Positions 27,062 through 36,211 of a stretch of 64,000 nt of DNA are shown one piece after another; within the stretch, counting starts at the first letter, position 1; each line of letters opens with the position of its first letter. Position numbers and translations under genes: made by a program. Source of the stretch: Congregibacter brevis (GTDB lineage: Bacteria; Pseudomonadota; Gammaproteobacteria; Pseudomonadales; Halieaceae); NCBI RefSeq assembly GCF_045689245.1, contig NZ_CP136865.1, positions 3,224,001-3,288,000 on the forward strand, read 5' to 3'. The notes below the pieces were generated by a model. It did no database searches and was not told the origin of the DNA. It saw nothing but the letters and a program-made list of their open reading frames with translations.

Positions 27062-27640
27062 ATGCTGGCGGATTACTCGCTGCTGCTGATTGGCGCGATT
27101 CTGGTGAACAACTTCGTTCTGGTTCAGTTCCTGGGATTGTGCCCGTTCATGGGCGTGTCCAATAAGCTGGAGACGGCTATGGGCATGTCCATGGCCACCA
27201 CCTTTGTGCTTACTCTAGCCTCCGCCTGCAGCCATCTGACCTATCATTACCTCCTGCTGCCTTTAGGACTTGGCTACCTCAAAACCATTTCGTTTATTTT
27301 GGTTATTGCGGTCGTTGTGCAATTCACCGAAATGGTCGTACGCAAATCCAGCCCGCTGTTACACCGGGTACTCGGTGTGTACCTCCCTCTCATTACCACA
27401 AACTGTGCAGTACTCGGGGTGGCACTCATCAACACCAACAAGAGTCACAGCTTTATTGAGGCGCTGTTGTATGGATTTGGCGCCGCCTTGGGCTTCTCGC
27501 TGGTGCTCATTTTCTTTGCTGCTATGCGCGAGCGTATCGCGGTTGCCGATGTACCTGCACCGTTCTCCGGTGCGGCAATTGGCATGGTGACAGCTGGATT
27601 GATGTCCCTCGCATTTATGGGTTTTGCGGGACTCGTATAA
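27062..27640 (+). CDS. rsxA: Electron transport complex subunit RsxA
   Basis: Integral membrane subunit of the Rnf/Rsx ion-pumping ferredoxin:NAD complex. Six hydrophobic helices; signature NNFVLVQFLGLCPFMGVSNK at residues about 15-34 and LPLITTNCAVLG near residue 108. Start at ATG 27062 after the ribosome site ggtgagga, giving 192 residues (E. coli RsxA 193); the frame runs 14 codons further upstream. First gene of a compact rsxABCDGE operon. Confidence 0.95.
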   Translation: MLADYSLLLIGAILVNNFVLVQFLGLCPFMGVSNKLETAMGMSMATTFVLTLASACSHLTYHYLLLPLGLGYLKTISFILVIAVVVQFTEMVVRKSSPLLHRVLGVYLPLITTNCAVLGVALINTNKSHSFIEALLYGFGAALGFSLVLIFFAAMRERIAVADVPAPFSGAAIGMVTAGLMSLAFMGFAGLV

Positions 27641-27644
27641 CGGC

Positions 27645-28253
27645 ATGTCCGAACTTATCAGCAACTACCCGTTCGTCGCTGCCCTACTGGCAATGCTGGG
27701 CCTTGGCCTGGTGTTTGGGTCTGTCCTTGGCTTTGCATCTATTCGCTTCCGCGCCGAAGGCAACCCCATTGCCGATCAGATCAATGCAATCTTGCCCCAA
27801 ACACAGTGCGGACAGTGCGGGTATCCCGGTTGCCGCCCTTATGCGGAAGCTATCGTCGCAGGTGAAGGCATTAACAAATGTCCACCGGGCGGCGAAGCAG
27901 GCATTCAGGCCCTTGCTGACTTGCTGGACGTGGAAGCCACACCCCTGGATGCAGAGCACGGTGCCGAAGCTGAAACCACGGTGGCGTTTATTATCGAGGA
28001 GGACTGCATCGGCTGTACAAAGTGCATTCAAGCCTGCCCTGTAGACGCCATCCTCGGGGCCGCCAAACAAATGCATACAGTTATTGCCTCGGAGTGTACG
28101 GGCTGCGATCTTTGCGTGGATCCCTGCCCTGTTGATTGCATAGAAATGCTCCCCCTCCCAAAAACACTGACAAACTGGCACTGGGATTTGCCGACGGCGG
28201 ACGTCCGCCCAATGATCATTGCGACAGATGCAAGCGAGGAACGGGCCGCATGA
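27645..28253 (+). CDS. rsxB: Electron transport complex subunit RsxB
   Basis: Fe-S subunit, N-terminal membrane anchor (residues about 8-28) then a [4Fe-4S] motif QTQCGQCGYPGC near residue 48 and two ferredoxin clusters, CIGCTKCIQACPVDAI and CTGCDLCVDPCPVDCI (residues about 115-165). Start at ATG 27645, four bases after rsxA's stop; 202 residues versus 192 in E. coli. Overlaps rsxC by four bases. Confidence 0.95.
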   Translation: MSELISNYPFVAALLAMLGLGLVFGSVLGFASIRFRAEGNPIADQINAILPQTQCGQCGYPGCRPYAEAIVAGEGINKCPPGGEAGIQALADLLDVEATPLDAEHGAEAETTVAFIIEEDCIGCTKCIQACPVDAILGAAKQMHTVIASECTGCDLCVDPCPVDCIEMLPLPKTLTNWHWDLPTADVRPMIIATDASEERAA

Positions 28254-29962
28254 GGCGTGTCTACGACTTCCATGGAGGTATCTATCCACCAGAGCGAAAG
28301 ACGCTTTCGAACAGCGAAGACATCCGTCGAGCCGCAATCCCATCCCAGCTGATACTACCTTTGGCTCAACACATTGGTCCGTCAGCGAAAGCGATTGTAG
28401 AACCCGGGCAAGTGGTTTTAGGTGGCCAACGACTTACCGATCTCAGTGGACTGCCCGTTCATGCGCCCACTTCGGGCGTCATTGCTGCCATCGAGAATCG
28501 CCCCATTCCCCACGCGTCGGGAATGATGGGCCCCTGCTTCGTGATTGACTGTGACCACGAAGACCGCTGGGTAAAACTCGAGCCCCTCGACGACTTTCGC
28601 AGCGTAGACCCGAGCGCTCTGGTGCAAAAGATTTTTGAAGCGGGTATTGCTGGATTGGGAGGCGCGGGCTTCCCCACGGCTCGAAAGCTTCCGACGGAGC
28701 CCAAGAACGCCGTCGAAACACTGATCATCAATGGTACGGAGTGCGAGCCCTACATTACGGCCGATGACTGTCTGATGCGTGAACGTGCCCAGAGCATCAT
28801 TTCAGGCACAGAGATCCTCGCATACATTTCCCGCCCCAAAGAAATACTCATCGGCATTGAAGATAATAAGCCCGAAGCTATCGCAGCCTTTAAAACCGCA
28901 CTTGGGGGTCGCAAGGATATAGAGCTCGTAAGCTTTCCTACCAAGTACCCGTCCGGTGGTGAAAAGCAGCTCATAGAGATTTTAACGGGCAAGCAAGTCC
29001 CGAGCGGTGGCCTCCCCGTGAGCATCGGCATTCTTTGTCAGAACGTCGGCAGTGCAGTCGCCGTTCACGACGCCATTAAGCACGGCCGTCCTCTGGTTAG
29101 TCGCGTCACCACGGTCACAGGTGAGTCCGCGAAAAACCGAGGCAATTTCGAGGTCCTGCTGGGTACGCCCATGGAGGATCTTCTCGCCCAGGCAGACTAC
29201 GAGGCTGCACCGAGACAACGTCTCATTATGGGCGGCCCCATGATGGGAGTCACACTGAGTGATCACCAATGCCCTGTGGTGAAGACAACCAACTGTCTGT
29301 TGGTACCCGGCCCGAAGGAGCTTCCCGAACCCGATCAGGCTTCGGCCTGTATTCGTTGTGGTCTTTGCGCTGAAGCCTGCCCTGCGCGACTACTGCCGCA
29401 GCAGCTTTACTGGTTTGCCCGCTCCCAGAACCATGAACGTTTGGAGGAGCATCACCTGTTTGATTGCATCGAATGTGGTGCATGCTCCTACGTATGTCCA
29501 AGCCATATTCCGCTGGTGCAGTACTACCGGGCATCCAAAGCAGCTGTGCGGGAGCAAAAAGCCGACAATGCACGCGCTGATCACGCTCGTGTACGCTTTG
29601 AAGCGCGACAGGAACGTATGGCGAGAGCGGCGGAAGAAAAAGAAGCCAAACGCGCTGCCCGTAAACGAGCAGCTCTTGCAAAGGCCGCAGATCAAGCTTC
29701 TGAGGGCGATCCGATCCAAGCCGCCATTGAGAGAGCGCAGGCGCGCAAGGCGGCTCAGGCCCGAGCTCCAAAGGACGACAACCAAGTACGACAGGAACAA
29801 CAGGAAAAACTTGCGCGCATCGAGACACGACTGGGCAAAGCCCGAGATAAACTGGCGGCGGACAACGGCAACGACCCTGCCATCACCACCGCCCTTCAAA
29901 ATGCCGTAGCAACTACCGAAAAAAAGCTTGCCGATCTCCAGAGCGAGCTGGAAAGCGCATGA
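28250..29962 (+). CDS. rsxC: Electron transport complex subunit RsxC
   Basis: NADH- and FMN-binding peripheral subunit. Glycine-rich GIAGLGGAGFPTARKLP near residue 135 begins the NuoF-like domain; two [4Fe-4S] clusters follow (CIRCGLCAEACPARLLP, CIECGACSYVCPSHIPL, residues about 367-425). The C-terminal ~120 residues are an Ala/Lys/Glu-rich helical tail, typical of gammaproteobacterial RsxC but shorter than in E. coli (740 residues total there, 570 here). ATG 28250 overlaps the rsxB stop; the frame extends upstream inside rsxB. Confidence 0.94.
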   Translation: MRRVYDFHGGIYPPERKTLSNSEDIRRAAIPSQLILPLAQHIGPSAKAIVEPGQVVLGGQRLTDLSGLPVHAPTSGVIAAIENRPIPHASGMMGPCFVIDCDHEDRWVKLEPLDDFRSVDPSALVQKIFEAGIAGLGGAGFPTARKLPTEPKNAVETLIINGTECEPYITADDCLMRERAQSIISGTEILAYISRPKEILIGIEDNKPEAIAAFKTALGGRKDIELVSFPTKYPSGGEKQLIEILTGKQVPSGGLPVSIGILCQNVGSAVAVHDAIKHGRPLVSRVTTVTGESAKNRGNFEVLLGTPMEDLLAQADYEAAPRQRLIMGGPMMGVTLSDHQCPVVKTTNCLLVPGPKELPEPDQASACIRCGLCAEACPARLLPQQLYWFARSQNHERLEEHHLFDCIECGACSYVCPSHIPLVQYYRASKAAVREQKADNARADHARVRFEARQERMARAAEEKEAKRAARKRAALAKAADQASEGDPIQAAIERAQARKAAQARAPKDDNQVRQEQQEKLARIETRLGKARDKLAADNGNDPAITTALQNAVATTEKKLADLQSELESA

Positions 29963-30987
29963 GTCTCCTCGTCGTGACATCCCCGCATGCTCATGGGCCC
30001 ATGAGCACCAGCAGCGTCATGAGGACGGTGCTATTGGCAACCCTGCCCGGCGTCATCGCCCTCACTTACTACTTTGGCTTTGGGATCGTAGTGAATATCG
30101 TGTTCGGTGGCGCAGTAGCACTGCTCTGCGAAAGCCTTGCGCTGCTTCTGCGCAAGCAGCCCCTAAAGCCCTTTTTGACAGACTACAGCGCCTTGGTTAC
30201 CTCTACGCTACTGTGTATCGCTCTTCCGCCTTACGCCCCATGGTGGCTGTTGGTCATCGGCGTAGGTTTTTCCATCCTTATCGCAAAGCACCTCTATGGC
30301 GGATTGGGCTACAACCCTTTTAACCCGGCGATGGTGGGCTATGTTGTTTTACTGATTTCGTTTCCTCTCCAAATGAGCACCTGGGCCGCCCCATTGGGCG
30401 TGGGTGAATCCGTTCCTGGCTTACTAGCGGCGCTAAACGCCTGCTTTAATCCCGGCAGCTTTGATGCTCAAACCATGGCCACACCTCTGGACCTCATGCG
30501 TCAAAACAAGGGAATGCTGCTGAGCGATCTGTACGCAGCGAATCCTCAATTCGGAGCCTTTCAGGGAGTAGGCTGGGCGGGAGCGAACGCGGCCTTCCTT
30601 CTTGGTGGATTATTTTTACTCTCCAAACGCGTGTTCACCTGGCACGCACCCCTCGCCATGTTACTCGCCTTGAGCCTCTGCGCCCTTGTGTTTTATGACG
30701 AGGGAAGCTCCGCAAGCGGAGGCTCACCGCTGTTCCATTTATTTAGCGGCGCAACGATGTTCGGCGCATTTTTTATACTGACGGACCCCGTATCGTCGGC
30801 AGTGAGTAATCGCGGGAGACTAATTTTTGGAGCGATGATCGGAGTCCTCATCTACACCATCCGTGTGCGGGGTAACTACCCCGATGCCGTAGCCTTCGCG
30901 GTCCTTATCGCAAACTTTGCTGCGCCTTTTATCGATAATTACACCCAACCTAAAGTGTACGGTCAGCGCGGGGGCCCCACGGCGTGA
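29959..30987 (+). CDS. rsxD: Electron transport complex subunit RsxD
   Basis: Membrane subunit with covalently bound FMN. About nine hydrophobic segments; the flavinylation-type motif is SGATMFGAFFILTDPVSS near residues 259-276, where the Thr of SGAT is the FMN site in the family. GGLGYNPFNPAMVGYV near residue 114 is also conserved. Length 342 versus 352 in E. coli. Four-base overlaps with rsxC and rsxG. Confidence 0.94.
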   Translation: MSLLVVTSPHAHGPMSTSSVMRTVLLATLPGVIALTYYFGFGIVVNIVFGGAVALLCESLALLLRKQPLKPFLTDYSALVTSTLLCIALPPYAPWWLLVIGVGFSILIAKHLYGGLGYNPFNPAMVGYVVLLISFPLQMSTWAAPLGVGESVPGLLAALNACFNPGSFDAQTMATPLDLMRQNKGMLLSDLYAANPQFGAFQGVGWAGANAAFLLGGLFLLSKRVFTWHAPLAMLLALSLCALVFYDEGSSASGGSPLFHLFSGATMFGAFFILTDPVSSAVSNRGRLIFGAMIGVLIYTIRVRGNYPDAVAFAVLIANFAAPFIDNYTQPKVYGQRGGPTA

Positions 30988-31658
30988 ACGAGCTCCATCA
31001 GGCAATCACACGCAACAGTCTTCTCCTTGCGGGGTTTGCTGTGCTCACGGCGCTCTTGGTAGCGAGCACCTTTCTGGGAACCAAAGATCGTATCAGCGCT
31101 GCGCAGAGAGCGGCGGAAGAAAAAGCCCTGCTCCAAATCATTCCTAGAGCCAGTCACGACAATGCGATGCTTGATGATCGCCTCCTTGCTCCAACTAACG
31201 ATCCTTTGCTGCAGCTGCGAGAAGACAAGTCTATCTACGTTGCGAGGCGTTCGGGAGTCCCCTCGGCCGTGCTCATCCCCGCAACAGCACCGGACGGATA
31301 TAGCGGTGAAATAGAGCTCATCGTGGGTGTAAATCGCGACGGATCCGTCGCGGGTGTCCGCGTCCTTCAGCACCGAGAAACACCTGGTCTGGGAGATGCG
31401 GTAGACCACAGAAAGTCTAACTGGATCGATAGCTTCAAGGGGCGCTCCCTTGGAAATCCGGAATTGGAAGGCTGGACGGTGCGCAAGGATGGTGGTGAAT
31501 TCGATCAGTTCACTGGAGCTACCATTACCCCCAGGGCAGTTGTCCAAGCTACCGCCCGGGTTCTGCAGTACGCACGGGAAAACCGAAGCAGTTTGTTCGG
31601 GAGAGAGCTCGGCGAAGAGCTAGGTACAGCCTCAAGTGAGCAGGAGCCCACACCATGA
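30984..31658 (+). CDS. rsxG: Electron transport complex subunit RsxG
   Basis: Single-pass subunit with periplasmic FMN domain. N-terminal helix at residues about 13-30 (LLLAGFAVLTALLVASTFL); the FMN-attachment motif is FTGATITPRAV near residue 176, with Thr as acceptor. Length 224, as in the family (about 206). A short Glu-rich C-terminal tail follows. Overlaps rsxE by four bases. Confidence 0.94.
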   Translation: MNELHQAITRNSLLLAGFAVLTALLVASTFLGTKDRISAAQRAAEEKALLQIIPRASHDNAMLDDRLLAPTNDPLLQLREDKSIYVARRSGVPSAVLIPATAPDGYSGEIELIVGVNRDGSVAGVRVLQHRETPGLGDAVDHRKSNWIDSFKGRSLGNPELEGWTVRKDGGEFDQFTGATITPRAVVQATARVLQYARENRSSLFGRELGEELGTASSEQEPTP

Positions 31659-32368
31659 GTAAGGCCGACTACGGTGAACTCTCTATAAACGGACTGTGGA
31701 AGAATAACCCGGCGATTGTTCAACTGCTGGGACTTTGCCCCCTCCTCGCGGTAACAGGAAGCGTGGTTAATGCACTGGGCCTGGGTATCGCAACGTGCTT
31801 TGTACTGATCACTTCCAACACCGCGGTATCATTGATACGCAACGTCACCTCCGATGCGGTGCGACTTCCCACCTTCGTCATGATTATTGCGGCGGCCGTT
31901 ACCTGTATTGAGCTACTCATGCAGGCCTACAGTTATGAACTCTACGAGATACTCGGAATTTTCTTGCCTTTGATCACCACCAACTGCGTGATCCTTGGCA
32001 GAGCGGATGGCTTTGCGCGGAAAAACCCCGTACTCCCTGCCATGTACGACGGCTTCATTATGGGCATTGGTTTTACCCTTATTTTGCTGCTCCTTGGTGC
32101 ACTGCGGGAGCTTTCTGGAACAGGTGCGATTTTCGCCAACATGGACCTGTTGTTTGGGGCATCAGCTGTAAGCTGGAAAATCGTAGCTTTTGAGAATTAT
32201 CAGCCGTTTCTTCTCGCGATTTTGCCGCCGGGAGCATTTATCTTTACCGGTTTCATCATCGCACTGAAGAACGTTGTTGATGGCGAAATTGAGCGCAGAG
32301 CCCTGGCGAGAGCGGCGCCGGTGGAAACCGGCAGCAAGCGAGTACGAGTTACCGGCACCGTCAGTTAA
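31655..32368 (+). CDS. rsxE: Electron transport complex subunit RsxE
   Basis: Membrane subunit related to RsxA, with inverted topology. Six hydrophobic segments, signature NPAIVQLLGLCPLLAVTGS at residues about 17-35 and FLPLITTNCVILGRA near residue 104. Length 237 versus 231 in E. coli. Last gene of the operon; in E. coli nth follows, but here a convergent hypothetical gene does. Confidence 0.94.
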   Translation: MSKADYGELSINGLWKNNPAIVQLLGLCPLLAVTGSVVNALGLGIATCFVLITSNTAVSLIRNVTSDAVRLPTFVMIIAAAVTCIELLMQAYSYELYEILGIFLPLITTNCVILGRADGFARKNPVLPAMYDGFIMGIGFTLILLLLGALRELSGTGAIFANMDLLFGASAVSWKIVAFENYQPFLLAILPPGAFIFTGFIIALKNVVDGEIERRALARAAPVETGSKRVRVTGTVS

Positions 32369-32387
32369 CTGGATCAGTAAGCTACGG

Positions 32388-32774
32388 TCACTCGGTGGCC
32401 ATGCGGAGCGTGTCGAGTATTTCGTCCACCGCGGCGTCATCCAAACCCTGATTATCCAATTCACAGCAATAGGTGATGTACAAAAGCAGGGATCCTGCGT
32501 AGATATACCACTCTCGAATGGCAGCACCTTCCTCGATCAAAGCCCTGTAAATACCCTCGAAGCTACCCTTCGTACAAGCCTTCCACTGGCTTGCATCGGG
32601 CTCGAGCTGCCGAAGATCTTCTGCACCAAAGTCGCCTGAATCCTTGTGTAACTCGCTGACCTCGATACACCCCACACCGTCTCGATCCCCAATCACAATT
32701 GCATCTTCGTCCTGCTCCGCCTGCCATTCATCAGGGATTAACATCCCCCAATCTCCAGCTTCAAGTACCCGCAT
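32388..32774 (-). CDS. Hypothetical protein downstream of rimI
   Basis: 128-residue acidic soluble protein, no signal peptide or membrane segment, three Cys near the middle and end. I do not recognise a family. Its ATG overlaps the last 14 bases of rimI, which supports it as a real translationally coupled gene. No frame disruption is visible. Convergent with rsxE. Confidence 0.6.
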   Translation of the reverse strand: MRVLEAGDWGMLIPDEWQAEQDEDAIVIGDRDGVGCIEVSELHKDSGDFGAEDLRQLEPDASQWKACTKGSFEGIYRALIEEGAAIREWYIYAGSLLLYITYCCELDNQGLDDAAVDEILDTLRMATE

Positions 32775-33231
32775 TCGGATTCTCCAGTTGTCGGCTCATC
32801 AAAACGGCTGCCTCTGAGCGAGCACCGTTAAGGCCACGATAATAATGTTCTCTTAATCCATCTTTTGTAAATCCGATCGAGCGATACAATGATTGAGCAG
32901 GTTCATTGCTCGCTCGCACCTCGAGCATGAGACGAGTTACACCGCCATGAACGAGCCGGTCCGTCGTTGTCTTTAGCAGCAGTCTCGCCACGCCCAATCC
33001 CTGCGATGAGGGTTCGACTACAAGATTTAATAGCGTGGCTTCGTCCAACACGCGAGAGCAAGCCGCAAATCCGCAGAGGATATCTTCGCGGGTCGCCACA
33101 ACAAGTAAACCGCTAGAGCCCAGGAGCCTGATGTAGTTTTCAGCCAAGTTAAAGACTGGGGAGTACGCGCCATCGATTGCAAGAATGGCATCAATGTCGC
33201 CCAGCGTGGCCTCGCGAATATTGGCCGTCAA
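32761..33231 (-). CDS. rimI: Ribosomal protein bS18 N-alpha-acetyltransferase RimI
   Basis: GNAT acetyltransferase that modifies the N-terminus of ribosomal protein S18. The acetyl-CoA pyrophosphate loop is SSQGLGVARLLL near residue 78; LEVRASNEPAQSLYRSIGF then YY near residue 130 are RimI signatures. Length 156 compares with 148 in E. coli. Coupled by four-base overlap to the upstream hypothetical gene. Confidence 0.9.
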   Translation of the reverse strand: MTANIREATLGDIDAILAIDGAYSPVFNLAENYIRLLGSSGLLVVATREDILCGFAACSRVLDEATLLNLVVEPSSQGLGVARLLLKTTTDRLVHGGVTRLMLEVRASNEPAQSLYRSIGFTKDGLREHYYRGLNGARSEAAVLMSRQLENPNAGT

Positions 33232-33986
33232 ACGCGCAGTGTGTTCCAGACTTCACGCTTAAGCAGCGGCGTCTTCAGCATCTCGCGGGTTGAAGGCACG
33301 AAGCGCCTCGCGCAAGGAACACTCAAATCCATGAGCAAAGCCTTGCTCGCATCGCCAAGACTGATCAGCTCAACGCAGGCGTTCTCCTCCAACTGTCGAT
33401 AAAGAAATCCCTGCAAGGTCGCCGCAGCATCTTCAGACCCTAACCCCAATTGCGCGTTGTCATGAAGGGGCCAGCGAAACTCCGTGACCGCAACCGCATC
33501 TTCGTCCACGGCGGGGTGACTCAGCGCGCGGGACATTGCAGAAATGAGCTGAAGCTGATCCTGCGCGAGCGCCTCATCTCCCAGCTCTTCCAGCCACAGC
33601 CTCTTCCCAATGATCATTGCCGCCAAACGGAATCGAGGAATCTGAGCCAGCGATGCCGCAGACCTAGCCACGGTTGTACTAGTGTCAGATACAGTCTCTG
33701 TTTGAGGCGCCCTTCGCCGCCCTGTGTCCTGCTGCAGGGACTCTCGTAAAGCTTGCGCGGCAGGAGGGGTACCTGCAGATCGTTTGCTTGGCTTGACTGA
33801 GGTTGCCGCACCAACTTCACCCATATTGTTAACCGACCCCTGACGAGCCTCCGCAGCCTTAGTAACAATCCGCAGCGCGTACTTTGCTGATACTGCCGCG
33901 CCGGGCAACGGCCGACGCGCTACATAAGCGGGAACGCCCATGGCGGCGAGGTAGCGAAGGCGATTGATTTCTTGCGATGCACTCAT
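33228..33986 (-). CDS. Hypothetical protein upstream of rimI (holD position)
   Basis: 252-residue soluble protein. N-terminal QEINRLRYLAAMGVPAYVAR is followed by a Ser/Thr/Ala-rich linker (residues about 45-110) and a C-terminal half ending in KTPLLKREVWNTLR. In E. coli the gene before rimI is holD, encoding DNA polymerase III psi, and psi proteins share an N-terminal clamp-loader-binding helix and a C-terminal domain; the same layout here is suggestive only. No motif settles it. Confidence 0.5.
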   Translation of the reverse strand: MSASQEINRLRYLAAMGVPAYVARRPLPGAAVSAKYALRIVTKAAEARQGSVNNMGEVGAATSVKPSKRSAGTPPAAQALRESLQQDTGRRRAPQTETVSDTSTTVARSAASLAQIPRFRLAAMIIGKRLWLEELGDEALAQDQLQLISAMSRALSHPAVDEDAVAVTEFRWPLHDNAQLGLGSEDAAATLQGFLYRQLEENACVELISLGDASKALLMDLSVPCARRFVPSTREMLKTPLLKREVWNTLRV

Positions 33987-34016
33987 AGGGGTGATTCTAG
34001 CATCGACACGGCGCCA

Positions 34017-34865
34017 TCAGAGTAGGCGCCAGCCATGGCTACTAAAAAAGCGCAGGGCTGAGCGCGCGAACCAACGAATATGCTGCATGCCTTTCTTCGC
34101 TGCAAAGCCGCCGTGATGCACGATCCTCATGGTCGGCATAAACACGAGTTGCCCCTCAACCGCCAATCGCCGGGAAAGATCAAAATCTTCGAAGTACATA
34201 AAATAGCGCTCATCAAAGCGCCCTACCCCGGCAAAGCTGCCGCCGCGACATAACAAACACGCACCACTAAGTAGCGTGACGGAACCGGGCGCTGAGTGTT
34301 CCAAGTCTTGATATTCGTAGCGGGCCAACCTTTCAGAAAAGACCTGCCTGAGCGACGAAAACGGCAAGCCTCGCAATAACAAATCAAAGACAGTTGGATA
34401 GCGTTTGCAGAGGTACTCTCGACTACCGTCAGTGCGTTCACAATAGGGATTTAGCGCCACCACCCCCGCATTGGCTTCAAGATATTGGAGCGCCTCGCAA
34501 AGGGCTTCGGTCGCGAACTCTACATCCGGGTTCAGTATCAAGAAGTACCGTCCCGGCCGATCTTCGTAAACAAAATTGTGCCCGCCCCCGAAACCCAGGT
34601 TTTCATTTGAGTGTCGTACACTCAGATCGACCGCCGGGGCATCCTTAACTTCAAGCTCAGACAAGAGCTGGGCAAGTTGGTCCCGATATTCAGGCTCAGA
34701 GCAGTTGTCCAGAATAGTTAAGGCTACCGGCTCTCGCAGCTGACCATGCAGTGCAAATACGCTCGCCATAAGGCTACGCAAGGTGATACGTAACTGATCA
34801 AGGCTACTGTTGTGGAGCACTATGGACACACTGAGTGTCGGTGGTATGTGGGCCTCGGTTATCAT
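34017..34865 (-). CDS. Family 2 glycosyltransferase (rhamnosyltransferase-like)
   Basis: GT-A fold transferase for cell-surface polysaccharide. After SVSIVLHNSSLDQL at the start, the nucleotide-sugar Asp cluster is YFLILNPDVEF (DXD equivalent, near residue 115); GACLLCRGGSFAGVGRFDE and MYFEDFDLSRRL match GT2 acceptors such as RfbF/WbbL. Start taken at ATG 34865; an ATG 12 codons earlier (34901) is also possible and neither has a clear ribosome site. Divergent from the Nramp-type gene. Acceptor sugar unknown. Confidence 0.82.
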   Translation of the reverse strand: MITEAHIPPTLSVSIVLHNSSLDQLRITLRSLMASVFALHGQLREPVALTILDNCSEPEYRDQLAQLLSELEVKDAPAVDLSVRHSNENLGFGGGHNFVYEDRPGRYFLILNPDVEFATEALCEALQYLEANAGVVALNPYCERTDGSREYLCKRYPTVFDLLLRGLPFSSLRQVFSERLARYEYQDLEHSAPGSVTLLSGACLLCRGGSFAGVGRFDERYFMYFEDFDLSRRLAVEGQLVFMPTMRIVHHGGFAAKKGMQHIRWFARSALRFFSSHGWRLL

Positions 34866-34942
34866 CGGGCGGATACTAGCAGTTGGACTAGCAAGCTGCA
34901 TCGACGAGATGCTGGCAATAAGCTATTCATGAGAGAACTACT

Positions 34943-36172
34943 TTGAGCAAAACCGCACCGCCAAGATCAAAACGCAAATGGGGTTTCGGGCCGGGACTGT
35001 TAGTCGCCGCCGCTTTCGTCGGACCGGGAACAATCGCTACGGCCAGCGCCTCCGGCGCGGGCTATGGATACGCGTTGTTATGGGCGCTTCTATTCTCCGT
35101 GGTTGCAACTATGGCACTGCAGGAAATGAGCGTCCGGCAAGCGATTGTGACGGGCAAGGGCCTGGCAACCACCCTGCGAGAGGCTCTTGCAGGTCGATGG
35201 CTCGGCCGCGGCGCAATAGTTCTTGTCATTGCTGCGATCGGCCTGGGCAATGCGGCTTACGAGTCTGGAAACATCGCTGGAGCTGCGCTTGCACTGGAGA
35301 GCATCTCCGCCATAAACACGAGCACCTGGGCCTTGTTCATTGGGGGCGCTTCAGCAGCCTTGCTGTTCTTACCCGCTTACCGTCAACTCGAACGCGTACT
35401 CATTGCCCTCGTATTACTCATGAGCGCCGTATTTGTTGCCAGTGCGCTACTCCTCAGCCCCGACTGGTCATCCCTTATACAAGGCTTCCGCCCACAACTG
35501 CCTGAGGCGTCGCTAACCATGGTGATCGCTCTCATTGGCACAACGGTGGTTCCCTACAACCTCTTTCTTCAAGCGAACGCCGCACGAGAACACTGGGCTG
35601 ACGAACCAGATCGAGTCCAAGCTTTGTCATCCGCGAGGATCGACACGGCGCTATCGGTTTCTCTCGGAGGACTGGTTACCCTTGCTATAGTCAGCGCTGC
35701 GGCGATGACGTTTTTTGCTCAGGGTCTGGCCTTTGCCCCGGAGAAGATCACCACACAGCTGGAGCCAGTTCTAGGTCCAGCGGGCCGTTACGTATTTGCC
35801 GCAGGCCTTTGCGCGGCGGGCCTGACGAGTGCCATCACCGCGCCATTGGCCGCAGCTTATGCCGTGTGCGGTGCTTTGGGTTTACCGGACACTTTACGCG
35901 GCACGGCATTCAGACTAATCGCGCTGAGCGTAGTCCTCACGGGCACCGTATTTGCCGCTACCGGCGCGCGCCCCCTGAGTCTCATCGTATTCGCACAGGC
36001 GGCCAACGGTCTGCTGCTCCCTATAATCGCGATAGTACTGCTGTGGCTGATGAACAGGCGCGAGTTGCTCGGTGACGCTGCCAATAGTTGGAGAAGCAAC
36101 CTTCTGGGTGTCCTTGTCGTTGGGGTTACGGTGGGCTTGGGGGCAAACAAGTTACTGGGCTTGCTCAGCTAG
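34943..36172 (+). CDS. Divergent Nramp-family divalent metal transporter homologue
   Basis: About eleven membrane helices over 409 residues; fold and GPGLLVAAAFVGPGT near the N-terminus match the Nramp family. In Mn/Fe transporters helix 1 carries DPGN and helix 6 carries MPH; here these read GPGT (residues 27-30) and VPY (in IGTTVVPYNLFLQA, near residue 200), so three of the direct metal ligands are gone. It starts at TTG 34943 with ribosome site gagag just upstream; no in-frame ATG is closer. Substrate therefore uncertain. Confidence 0.8.
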   Translation: MSKTAPPRSKRKWGFGPGLLVAAAFVGPGTIATASASGAGYGYALLWALLFSVVATMALQEMSVRQAIVTGKGLATTLREALAGRWLGRGAIVLVIAAIGLGNAAYESGNIAGAALALESISAINTSTWALFIGGASAALLFLPAYRQLERVLIALVLLMSAVFVASALLLSPDWSSLIQGFRPQLPEASLTMVIALIGTTVVPYNLFLQANAAREHWADEPDRVQALSSARIDTALSVSLGGLVTLAIVSAAAMTFFAQGLAFAPEKITTQLEPVLGPAGRYVFAAGLCAAGLTSAITAPLAAAYAVCGALGLPDTLRGTAFRLIALSVVLTGTVFAATGARPLSLIVFAQAANGLLLPIIAIVLLWLMNRRELLGDAANSWRSNLLGVLVVGVTVGLGANKLLGLLS

Positions 36173-36197
36173 TGGGTCTCACCGCAGGAAAAGTTTG

Positions 36198-36211
36198 TGT
36201 AAAAAATTACA
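36198..36211. promoter_or_regulatory. Short palindrome in the promoter region of the Ig-like lipoprotein gene
   Basis: Perfect 5-bp inverted repeat with 4-base spacer (TGTAAAAAATTACA), in the AT-rich start of the 224-base gap before the lipoprotein gene. A second small hairpin, CCCCAAAGGGG at 36380-36390, sits just before the ribosome site and could sequester it. No known riboswitch consensus was found in this gap. Confidence 0.25.

Noticed and set aside
28136..28249. Upstream extension of rsxC inside rsxB
   Set aside because: The ATGA overlap at 28250 and RsxC family N-terminus (MRRVYDFHGGIYPP) fix the start; the extension is the rsxB sequence in another frame.
29250..29980. Long antisense frames over the end of rsxC
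   Set aside because: They mirror the Ala/Lys/Glu-rich tail of RsxC and have no ribosome site or motif.
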